From Bacteroidota bacterium (GTDB lineage: Bacteria > Bacteroidota > Bacteroidia > Bacteroidales > B39-G9), in the NCBI GenBank assembly GCA_030592465.1, contig JAUVJB010000001.1, positions 1 through 45,776 of the forward strand: a stretch of DNA of 45,776 bases. Direction: 5' to 3'. Below the pieces are notes generated by a model. It searched no databases, was not told where the DNA came from, and was given only the letters and a program-made list of their open reading frames with translations. Of the stretch, positions 6,704 through 14,105 are shown piece after piece. Every line of letters starts with the position of its first letter. Position 1 is the first letter of the stretch. A program made the position numbers and the translations under genes.

Positions 6704-8467
6704 TTGAAGTACAAAGTTTACATAATTTTTTTAATACTATTTTTATGTATTAATATTTTGAAGTCACAAGATACTCTGTATCACCTTAATATCATTCAAG
6801 TAGATACTTGTAATACTTCTTTTTTAAAAAAATTAAACTATAAAACAAAATTCAACGATACAATTTCAACAAATAAAGAATTGAATAAAATTCTACAATA
6901 CTCATTTACAAAAGGGTTTTTATCATCAACTTTCGACAGTATTTCAAAAAACAATAATAATATTACTGCATATTTATATCTTGGCAGACAATATCTTTGG
7001 AATAGCTTATTGTTTAATAATATTGATAATACAGCCTTAAAAAAAACAGGTTTGAAAAAATCAAACTACTACAATAAACCTATTAACTACAATAAATTAA
7101 CACAGATTAAAAACAACTTAATTCAATATTACGAAAACATTGGTTATCCTTTTGTTTCAGTTCAACTTAAAAATATATCAATAAATAATAACTTAATAAA
7201 AGCAGATTTACAATTGACTAAAAATAATTTATTCACTATTGATAGTATTTACATAAAAGGTAATGCAAAAATATCTCCAAATTATATTTATAAATATATT
7301 GATATAAAACATAATGATTTATATAACGAAAAAAAAATTAAAGAAATAAACTCCCGCCTTAACGAGCTTAAATTTATTCAAATATCAAAACCTTACGAAG
7401 TTACTTTCACAAAAGACAAATCAGATATTTATTTATATCTTGATAAAAAAAATGCTAATCAATTTAACGGCATCATAGGATTTATGCCGAAAAATGAAAA
7501 AAATAACAATAAATTATCTTTAACAGGACAGGTGAAATTGCTGCTACTCAATTCATTAGGAAAAGGCGAAACATTTTTTATTCATTGGAATAAATTAGAA
7601 AAAACGTCACAAGAACTAACAACAAATATTATTTATCCTTATATTTTTTCATCACCAGTAGGAATTGATTTTAATTTTAATTTGTTTAAACAAGATACTT
7701 CATACCTTACAATTAACACAAATTTTGGTTTGCAATTTTTATTAAAACGAAACAATTACATAAAAACTTACTTTGAAACAAAAAACTCAAAACTACTTTC
7801 AATAACAAATATTATAAATGACAACATACTTAAAAATGCAGATTTTAATACAACAATCTATGGTTTATCATATAAATTCGGAAATTTAAACTATCAATTA
7901 AATCCTCGCACCGGTTTCGATATTTTAATAAATTTTGGGATAGGCGAGAAAAAAATTAAGAAAAATGCAAAATTACCCGAAAGTATTTACGATAATTATG
8001 ACTTAAAAACATCTCAAACTAAAGCATATTCCGATATATCATACTATTTCCCTGTTTATAAAAATATGATTATTAAAATTCAAAACCAATCGGGGATTAT
8101 TAGTAATATAAGCAATACAAACAAACAGCTGCTTAACAACGAACTTTTTAAAATCGGTGGTCTTAACACAATTCGTGGTTTTGATGAAAAATCAATTTTA
8201 GCCTCATCATACTCAATCATAAAGCTTGAATATCGATACTTGTTTGAACAAAATTCAAATTTTGTTTTATTTTTTGATGGAGCTTATTATGAAAAACAAA
8301 ATGAAACAAAACTAATATCTGATATCCCGTTTGATTTCGGATTTGGTATTAATTTTCAAACAAAAGCAGGTATATTTACTGCAAGCTATGCACTTGGCAA
8401 ACAATTTAACCAACCCATAAAAATAAATAACGCAAAAATAAATTTTGGTTATATTAACAAATTTTAA
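6704..8467 (+). CDS. Omp85/BamA-TamA-like outer-membrane protein with POTRA domains
   Basis: 587 aa. The start is TTG: an in-frame stop (TGA at 6689) lies just upstream, the frame after the TTG opens with a signal peptide (KYKVYIIFLILFLCINILKS then Q), and the next in-frame Met is far inside. Residues 110-250 look like POTRA domains (YYENIGYPFVSVQLKNISIN; IDSIYIKGNAKISPNYI). From about 255 to the end the sequence is beta-barrel-like, with the Omp85 loop-6 motif as GGLNTIRGFDEKS and a barrel end at NFGYINKF. At 587 aa it is shorter than BamA (about 800) and closer to TamA/FhaC size. Omp85 proteins insert or export proteins at the outer membrane. It heads a run with the two YfiR-like genes and the sensor (91-bp gap to the next), so a dedicated role in that envelope system is an attractive inference. 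Confidence 0.8.
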   Translation: MKYKVYIIFLILFLCINILKSQDTLYHLNIIQVDTCNTSFLKKLNYKTKFNDTISTNKELNKILQYSFTKGFLSSTFDSISKNNNNITAYLYLGRQYLWNSLLFNNIDNTALKKTGLKKSNYYNKPINYNKLTQIKNNLIQYYENIGYPFVSVQLKNISINNNLIKADLQLTKNNLFTIDSIYIKGNAKISPNYIYKYIDIKHNDLYNEKKIKEINSRLNELKFIQISKPYEVTFTKDKSDIYLYLDKKNANQFNGIIGFMPKNEKNNNKLSLTGQVKLLLLNSLGKGETFFIHWNKLEKTSQELTTNIIYPYIFSSPVGIDFNFNLFKQDTSYLTINTNFGLQFLLKRNNYIKTYFETKNSKLLSITNIINDNILKNADFNTTIYGLSYKFGNLNYQLNPRTGFDILINFGIGEKKIKKNAKLPESIYDNYDLKTSQTKAYSDISYYFPVYKNMIIKIQNQSGIISNISNTNKQLLNNELFKIGGLNTIRGFDEKSILASSYSIIKLEYRYLFEQNSNFVLFFDGAYYEKQNETKLISDIPFDFGFGINFQTKAGIFTASYALGKQFNQPIKINNAKINFGYINKF

Positions 8468-8558
8468 AGTCTATACTTGTAATTTAAAATCATTTGTTTT
8501 ACTTTTATAAAAATTTATTTAACTTTAACCATATTTTTTAACCAAAAAATATAAAAAA

Positions 8559-9065
8559 ATGAAAAAAATATCACTACTAATCACATTATTTATATCAATA
8601 AGCATTTGCAGTAATGCACAAGTTCCAAAGCTACAATCAATATTTATTTATAACTTTACTAAATATATTGAATGGCCTGCATCATATACTTCAGGTAATT
8701 TTATTATTGGCGTTATAGGGCAATCACCATTAATAAATGAATTAAACAACTTATCAAAATCAAAAAAAGTCGGGAACCAACCAATTGTTATTACTAAATT
8801 TAACAGCGTTTCTGAAATAAGCAAATGCAACATTTTATTTGTGCCAAAAAATAAAAGTTCTGAATTAAATGATGTAATAAATAAACTTAAGAGTACAAGC
8901 ACACTCATTATTACCGAAAAAGAAGGATTGGCAAAACAAGGAGCAGGTATTAACTTTGTTATTGTAGATAATAAACAAAAATTTGAATTAAATAAAACTA
9001 ATATTTCAAAATATAATTTAAAAGTTAGCACCAGCTTAACAAATTTAGCTATATTGGTTCATTAA
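8559..9065 (+). CDS. YfiR-like (DUF4154) periplasmic protein, first copy
   Basis: 168 aa with a signal peptide cleaved near SICSNA-Q. The DUF4154/YfiR signature is IFIYNFTKYIEWP close to the mature N-terminus, then NFIIGVIGQSPL, a mid-protein KCNILFVPKN, the STLIITEKEGLAKQGAGINF strand-turn, and a C-terminal FELNKTNISKYNLKVS. In Pseudomonas YfiR is a periplasmic repressor that holds the inner-membrane diguanylate cyclase YfiN inactive. The mature protein has one Cys, so the two disulfides of Pseudomonas YfiR are absent. It is clearly paralogous to the gene at 9561 and lies in the same run as a HAMP-containing membrane sensor, the expected partner type. Confidence 0.85.
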   Translation: MKKISLLITLFISISICSNAQVPKLQSIFIYNFTKYIEWPASYTSGNFIIGVIGQSPLINELNNLSKSKKVGNQPIVITKFNSVSEISKCNILFVPKNKSSELNDVINKLKSTSTLIITEKEGLAKQGAGINFVIVDNKQKFELNKTNISKYNLKVSTSLTNLAILVH

Positions 9066-9112
9066 TTTGTTATAAAATAAAATATTTTTTTATTAAAATT
9101 ACACGAAAAAGA

Positions 9113-9547
9113 ATGAAAATAATTTTTATCATTTCTATATTATTATTAGCACCTTTTCTAATTTTTGCACAAAATGACGATACTCTTTCATACGAGTTTT
9201 CTATTGCCGATTTGCAACAAATAAATTTAATAACTGATACGTCTCAATTTTCATTTGAACCTACATATGATATTCCTATTGAAGATTTAATGAAGCTTAA
9301 TATTATTAAAGAACTAAAAATTGACACAACGTTTTCTTTTACAGACAATATGCCGTTAGACGATTTAGTAAAAATGAAAATTAAAATACACCAAAATAAA
9401 ACAACTGTTTCTCCCAATTATGACATGTCTTTAAAAGGAATTTTAGAAGTTACTGCTAACGAAGAATATGAAATTAAAACAAAAATAAAACTTTCTTATG
9501 ATTTATCATTAAATGGAATTATGAATATTGCTATTATTAAAAATTAA
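9113..9547 (+). CDS. Small exported protein with five TonB-receptor-like (LSLEELMNIEV-type) motif repeats
   Basis: 144 aa. The signal peptide ends at IFA-Q (residue 19/20). The mature protein is five copies of one motif at a period of about 25 residues: YEFSIADLQQINLI (27), YDIPIEDLMKLNII (52), DNMPLDDLVKMKI (78), YDMSLKGILEVTA (103) and YDLSLNGIMNIAII (129). The consensus, Y-D-hydrophobic-[SP]-[IL]-x-x-[LI]-hydrophobic, resembles the LSLEELMNIEV segment found before the plug of many TonB-dependent receptors. No barrel, plug or TonB box follows. It lies 47 bp after one YfiR-like gene and 13 bp before the next. I know of no named family; a periplasmic docking or scaffold role is inference. Confidence 0.7.
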   Translation: MKIIFIISILLLAPFLIFAQNDDTLSYEFSIADLQQINLITDTSQFSFEPTYDIPIEDLMKLNIIKELKIDTTFSFTDNMPLDDLVKMKIKIHQNKTTVSPNYDMSLKGILEVTANEEYEIKTKIKLSYDLSLNGIMNIAIIKN

Positions 9548-9560
9548 TAAAAAGAACACT

Positions 9561-10082
9561 ATGAAAAAACATAAACTTATTATTTTTTTATTATTTTTCT
9601 TGTCATTAACATCAATAAAATTGTACTCACAGGAAATTAAATTCAAAGCTATTTTTATATACAATTTTACCAAACATTTTGAATGGCCTCCTAATGCAAG
9701 GTCTGGTGATTTTGTCATTGGGGTAGTCGGTAAAGCACAATTATATGATAAATTAGTTCAAATGACAGCCTCAAAAAAAACAGGTAGTCAGTCAATTGTT
9801 GTGAAAAAATTTCGTTCCACAAAAGATATTACACAATGTCATATTCTATTTATTTCAGAATTTAACAGCGGTACAAACAGCATGAATACTGCAATTTCTA
9901 AAATTGGTAAATTTCAAACATTAATAGTTACAGAAAAAGAAGGAATGGCTTTAAAAAAAGCATCAATCAATTTTATTATCAAAGATCAAAAAATGCAATT
10001 TGAAATGAATAAAGTTAATATATCAAAATGCGGATTAAAAGTTAGTAAATATTTAGAAAATTTGGCTATTATTGTAAAATAA
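9561..10082 (+). CDS. YfiR-like (DUF4154) periplasmic protein, second copy
   Basis: 173 aa from the ATG at 9561, which gives MKKHKLIIFLLFFLSLTSIK and a signal peptide ending at LYS-Q; an upstream alternative would overlap the previous gene. The same layout as the first copy is clear: IFIYNFTKHFEWP, DFVIGVVGKAQL, QCHILFISEF, TLIVTEKEGMALKKASINF, FEMNKVNISKCGLKVS. The mature part has two cysteines, neither pair matching a conserved YfiR disulfide by position. It starts 13 bp after the motif-repeat gene, so those two are almost certainly co-transcribed. Two diverged YfiR-like proteins in one cluster suggests separate ligands, or a heterodimer acting on the adjacent sensor. Confidence 0.85.
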   Translation: MKKHKLIIFLLFFLSLTSIKLYSQEIKFKAIFIYNFTKHFEWPPNARSGDFVIGVVGKAQLYDKLVQMTASKKTGSQSIVVKKFRSTKDITQCHILFISEFNSGTNSMNTAISKIGKFQTLIVTEKEGMALKKASINFIIKDQKMQFEMNKVNISKCGLKVSKYLENLAIIVK

Positions 10083-10199
10083 ATTTTTTTAAAAAATATA
10101 TCAATGAAACCCACATGTTTTATAAACACAAACAAAAATAAATATAAATTCATCTATATGTGGATTCCATCAGACCCTAAAAATTAAAATTACATACTG

Positions 10200-12176
10200 A
10201 TGAAGATTAGATTTACAATCGTAAAAAAACTAACTGTAGGTTTTGGAATCTTAACTTTTGCTGTTTTATTAAATAGCCTGCTAATATATTCAACATTAAA
10301 TAATAGTAAAAAACTTAATGAGGAGATTATTAATATATACACTCCTTCGGTTTCATATTTAAACGATCTTTCTTTTTTAATTAATAACTCAAAAATGTTA
10401 ATTAAAAACTGGGTTTTTGTTGAAAGAAAAAGTGACACTCCCGACAAACTTAATCTAATTGAGATACATGAAGAAAAATTTCCCGAAATGATTAAAAAAT
10501 TATCAAAAATTAGTGAAAAATGGACAAAAAAGGAACAGGCAACTTTTCAAAACTTATCTGTCACTATTAAGGATACTTTATTTGTCAAACATAAAGAGAT
10601 AATGCAAAGTCTTAATTCTTTTGACAGCTACGACGATCCAATGGTTATTTTTGAAATAAATCCAATGGTTGAAGAAGGTGGTGAAGTCATTATTCTTTCC
10701 GACAATATTTTAAAAGAGCTCAATGCTTTATCTGAAAAATTAAATAAAAAAGCAAGTAACCGTAATGTTGAAATGATAAAATCTTTTGTTGGATTTCAAC
10801 GTTTCATCATTTTTTCATCTATATTCCTAATCTTAGCAGCTTTAATAATCGCTTATTTTACTACAACAAGCATAACACAGCCGATAAATTATTTAAAAAA
10901 ATTCCTGCTCACTATGACTAAAGGCATATTGCCAAAAGAAAAACTCAAAGCTAAAAACGATGAAATAGGAGATATGTCATCAGCTTTAAATACTTTTGTA
11001 AGTACATTAATTGAGACTTCGGAATTTGCTCTCGAAATTGGTAAAGGCAACTACAAAACTAACTACAAACCTATTAGCGAACAAGATATTCTTGGTAACT
11101 CATTAATTAACATGAGAAATAATCTTGAAAAGGCTGATGAAGAAGAAAATAAACGCAAACAAGAGGATGAACTAAGGAATTGGGATGCACAAGGAATAGC
11201 TAAATTAGGTGATATTTTACGCCAAAATAATGATAATATAAATAAATTATCATCTAATATAATGAGTTTTATTATTGATTATCTTAATGCTAATCAAGGA
11301 GCATTATTTATTCTCAGCGATAATCAAGAAGAAAATGAAAAATATTTTGAACTAAAATCTGCAATTGCTTATGGCAGGAGTAAATTAATGCACAAAAATG
11401 TCCCTTATAATGAAGGTTTAATTGGAAGATGTGCTTATGAAAAATTACCTATTTACTTAAAAGAAATACCGGAAAATTATTTACATATTACTTCCGGCTT
11501 AGGAACGTCTAACCCCAAAATTTTACTTATTGTTCCTTTAAAACTTAATGAAGATATTTTCGGCATCATAGAAATTGCCTCATTTAATGAAATTAAACAA
11601 TATCAAATTGACTTTCTTGAAAAAGCCGGAGAAAATATCGCTTCAACGATTTCAAGTGTTAAAGTTAATGAACAAACAGCACAACTACTTTCCGAATCAC
11701 AACAAAAAGGTGAAGAATTAGCAGCTCAAGAGGAAGAAATGCGACAAAATATGGAAGAATTACAAGCTACTCAAGAGGAATCCTCCCGACGTGAAGTAGA
11801 AATGAGGGATGTTATTGAAGCTATTAACAATACGGTTGGTAACATTGATTTTGATATGAACGGTTCTGTTATTAACGTTAACGATCGTTACTCTAAAATG
11901 ATTAGTGTTGCACCTGAAAATATTGTTGATAATAAACATATTGACCTTATCTCATCAGACTACAACGAAGAAGATGAAGATTATCAATCTCTTTGGATTA
12001 ACTTACGAAAAGGAATCCCTTGCGAAAAAAAATTCAAATACAATACTCCAAATGGAGATGTTTGGCTACATGAGACATTTACTCCTTTTAAAAATGCCGA
12101 TGGAGACTTCAATAAAGTTGTTGATTTAGTTATTGATATTACCGAAAATAAATTACTCGAAGATAAATTAAAATAG
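10200..12176 (+). CDS. Membrane sensor: periplasmic domain, HAMP, GAF, coiled coil, PAS; no output domain
   Basis: 658 aa. TM1 is at about residues 14-32, then a helical periplasmic domain to about 200, TM2 (FSSIFLILAALIIAYF) at about 202-222, a HAMP domain (TTSITQPINYLKKFL to DEIGDMSSALNTF) to about 275, a second HAMP-like stretch, a GAF domain (about 335-492; NANQGALFILSD, LIGRCAYEKLP), a coiled coil (EELAAQEEEMRQNMEELQAT) and a PAS domain (about 540-650) ending in IDITENKLLEDKLK. This N-terminal architecture is common in Bacteroidota histidine kinases. Here the protein stops after PAS, with no kinase, GGDEF or chemotaxis domain, and the DNA downstream does not continue one. It follows two YfiR-like genes; in Pseudomonas the YfiR target YfiN is likewise a HAMP membrane sensor. 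The first in-frame ATG is used. Confidence 0.85.
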   Translation: MKIRFTIVKKLTVGFGILTFAVLLNSLLIYSTLNNSKKLNEEIINIYTPSVSYLNDLSFLINNSKMLIKNWVFVERKSDTPDKLNLIEIHEEKFPEMIKKLSKISEKWTKKEQATFQNLSVTIKDTLFVKHKEIMQSLNSFDSYDDPMVIFEINPMVEEGGEVIILSDNILKELNALSEKLNKKASNRNVEMIKSFVGFQRFIIFSSIFLILAALIIAYFTTTSITQPINYLKKFLLTMTKGILPKEKLKAKNDEIGDMSSALNTFVSTLIETSEFALEIGKGNYKTNYKPISEQDILGNSLINMRNNLEKADEEENKRKQEDELRNWDAQGIAKLGDILRQNNDNINKLSSNIMSFIIDYLNANQGALFILSDNQEENEKYFELKSAIAYGRSKLMHKNVPYNEGLIGRCAYEKLPIYLKEIPENYLHITSGLGTSNPKILLIVPLKLNEDIFGIIEIASFNEIKQYQIDFLEKAGENIASTISSVKVNEQTAQLLSESQQKGEELAAQEEEMRQNMEELQATQEESSRREVEMRDVIEAINNTVGNIDFDMNGSVINVNDRYSKMISVAPENIVDNKHIDLISSDYNEEDEDYQSLWINLRKGIPCEKKFKYNTPNGDVWLHETFTPFKNADGDFNKVVDLVIDITENKLLEDKLK

Positions 12177-12268
12177 ACAAAAATTGTTAAATGGCTAAAT
12201 TGTTAAAACTTGTCAGGCTTTTGACTGATTGTTATAATAATTGTTCTTATATCTTAATAATAACTAAC

Positions 12269-12293
12269 TGGTTTAAGTTTGTAACTTAAACCA
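12269..12293. repeat. Perfect hairpin with TTTGTAA centre
   Basis: Arms TGGTTTAAGTT and AACTTAAACCA (11 bp, perfect) surround TGT. The same plan (stem, TGT or TGC, stem) recurs at 37289-37311, 37337-37359 and 45701-45725, and in degraded form near 157-176. The gap 12177-12500 also holds a reversed octamer run at about 12185-12206, a TATACTTG near-promoter box at 12419-12426, a TGTCCCCAACTTTTGAACTT stretch of unknown origin, and a forward octamer array at 12464-12500. Confidence 0.75.
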
Positions 12294-12500
12294 AAGTTGA
12301 AAATTACTCGTGATAAGTAACTAAATATAAATAAATTACAAAATCCAACCGAATTTGGCTGTAATACCTTTTAATCTATTAATCTTTAAATCTTGTTTAT
12401 ATTTTTATGCATGATTTTTATACTTGACATGTTTGTCCCCAACTTTTGAACTTGACCCCAGAAAACAATATAACAATTTAACAATTTAGCAATATACAAA

Positions 12501-13568
12501 ATGAATATTAAACAGAGAATTGAAGCTTTTGCAAAACTTGGTAATTTTTTAGCTCAATTTGAAAATAATTCAACAAAAAAAAACAATTCACCTCTTAATA
12601 ATAAATTTTATGACGATTTTAATAAACTTATATCAATAATTGAAATCAAAAATCAATGGTTTACCATAAAACACGTAAGATATTCAATATCAGCAATTGC
12701 GAACTTACTAACTGAAAAGAATCTTTCAAAATGGATTAATAATTACCCGAATATTAATAACAACAACACAAAAAAAACAATAGGTGTTATTATGGCCGGC
12801 AACATTCCTCTTGTTGGATTTCACGACTTGCTTTGTGTTCTAATTTCAGGACATAAGTTTTTGGGTAAAATGTCATCAAAAGATAATCAATTGATAAAAA
12901 AAATTACTGAAATATTAATTTCAATTAATCCTGAATTTAAAGAACTAATTTCATTTACTGAACAAAATTTATCAAATTTTGATGCCATTATTGCAACAGG
13001 GAGTAACAATACATCACGATATTTTGAATTCTACTTTAAAAATTATCCACACATTATTAGAAAAAACAGAAATTCCATTGCAATACTCAATGGAAACGAA
13101 ACTATAAATGAGTTACATAATTTAGCAGACGATATTTTTCTCTATTTTGGTTTAGGATGCAGAAATATTTCAAAACTTTACGTACCCAACGACTATAATT
13201 TCGACATTTTTTTTAAGGCAATTAATCATTATAGAAACATCATAAATCATAAAAAATATGCTAATAACTACAAATATTATAAATCAATATTATTAATAAA
13301 CAAAACACCTCATCTCGACAACGGTTTTTTATTACTAAAAGAAGATTTTTCAATATCATCACCTATATCAACAATTTATTACGAAAAATATCACAACATC
13401 AATGATTTAACCAAAGCCATAAATCAAAACTTAGAAAATATTCAATGTATTGTAACAAACTGCAACGAATTTAAAAATAAAATAGAATTTGGACAAGCTC
13501 AAAAACCAGAGTTATGGGATTATGCCGACAATGTTGATACATTAAAATTTTTAATGCAGATTAATTAG
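12501..13568 (+). CDS. Acyl-CoA reductase, LuxC family
   Basis: 355 aa. This is an aldehyde-dehydrogenase-fold reductase that makes fatty aldehyde from acyl-CoA or acyl-protein with NADPH. Seen: IGVIMAGNIPLVGFHDLLCV (cofactor-binding loop, about residue 95), ATGSNNTSRYFEFYF, IRKNRNSIAILNGNET, and YFGLGCRNISKLYVP with the expected catalytic Cys near residue 220. The length fits the short Bacteroidota form rather than luminous LuxC (about 480 aa). No luxD, luxE or luciferase genes are near, so bioluminescence is not implied; fatty aldehyde or lipid metabolism is more likely. The start is the first ATG after an AT-rich octamer array; no Shine-Dalgarno sequence is seen. Confidence 0.85.
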   Translation: MNIKQRIEAFAKLGNFLAQFENNSTKKNNSPLNNKFYDDFNKLISIIEIKNQWFTIKHVRYSISAIANLLTEKNLSKWINNYPNINNNNTKKTIGVIMAGNIPLVGFHDLLCVLISGHKFLGKMSSKDNQLIKKITEILISINPEFKELISFTEQNLSNFDAIIATGSNNTSRYFEFYFKNYPHIIRKNRNSIAILNGNETINELHNLADDIFLYFGLGCRNISKLYVPNDYNFDIFFKAINHYRNIINHKKYANNYKYYKSILLINKTPHLDNGFLLLKEDFSISSPISTIYYEKYHNINDLTKAINQNLENIQCIVTNCNEFKNKIEFGQAQKPELWDYADNVDTLKFLMQIN

Positions 13569-13586
13569 TGTCCATCCGTAAAGTCG

Positions 13587-13883
13587 ATTATACTTTGTGC
13601 GGTTATATTTTGCGTATTGTAATTTGCTTGCCCCGTGAAATTCTGATTTATCAGGTTATTTCATCAGGGTCATTTGTTTCACGTCATTTGTTGTCATTTA
13701 GCTTCGCTGCCTGTCCTGTGAAATTGTTTGCCAAGTGAAATGCAAAGCATATTTCACAATGGCGAAGCAATATTTCACGGGATCATTTGGCTTCATGGTC
13801 ATTCATAACTATTTAATGACAATCAATGACTATTAATGTCCGCCAGCTGGCGGATAAAATTATAACCGAGTGAAGTATATAAT
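13587..13883. mobile_element. Copy C of the decamer-array repeat: MITE-like element with terminal inverted repeats
   Basis: About 297 bp. The left end is ATTATACTTTGTGCGGTTAT then ATTTT (13587-13611). The right end, read on the other strand, is ATTATATACTTCACTCGGTT then ATAATTTTA (13855-13883), giving imperfect inverted ends of about 27 bp. Inside are palindromic GTGAAAT...ATTTCAC segments, a GAAGC-rich stretch, then reverse-oriented decamers (TTTAATGACAATCAATGACT) and CCGCCAGCTGGCGG (13840-13853). It has no coding capacity. Copies A and B share its parts in the opposite orientation. Most of the gap 13569-14105 is this element plus the repeat that follows. Confidence 0.75.
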
Positions 13884-13973
13884 AGACGGCATTGCGTCTC
13901 TACCTGTTTAAGATTGCTTCTCCGCCAGCTGGTGTATCGCAATGACGAAAACACACTTTTAGTAGTGGACACA
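13884..13973. repeat. Dispersed MITE-like repeat (CGTCATTG / GAAGCAATCT family), copy 3
   Basis: It includes AGACGGCATTGCGTCT and then GATTGCTTCTCCGCCAGCTG followed by TATCGCAATGACGAAAACAC, matching the right half of copy 1 at about 4556-4610 with few changes. It abuts copy C of the decamer repeat. Positions 13974-14105 are AT-rich and hold no further element I recognise. Confidence 0.65.
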
Positions 13974-14105
13974 ACTTTATGATTTAAAAAAATGTGCTAA
14001 CCTGCCACATAATATTAAAAAAAATGCTTTTTTTTAAACTAAATTATTATTAACTTGCTTGCTGATAAATTTTTAGAATTTTTATAAACTTGAAATCGTA
14101 ACATT

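Noticed and set aside
10190..10447. Minus-strand 85-codon frame over the start of the sensor gene
   Set aside because: It lies entirely opposite a well-supported gene and shows no protein features of its own.
12426..12466. TGTCCCCAACTTTTGAACTT... considered as an insertion-sequence end
   Set aside because: Only one copy is present and no matching inverted end or transposase is in the window.
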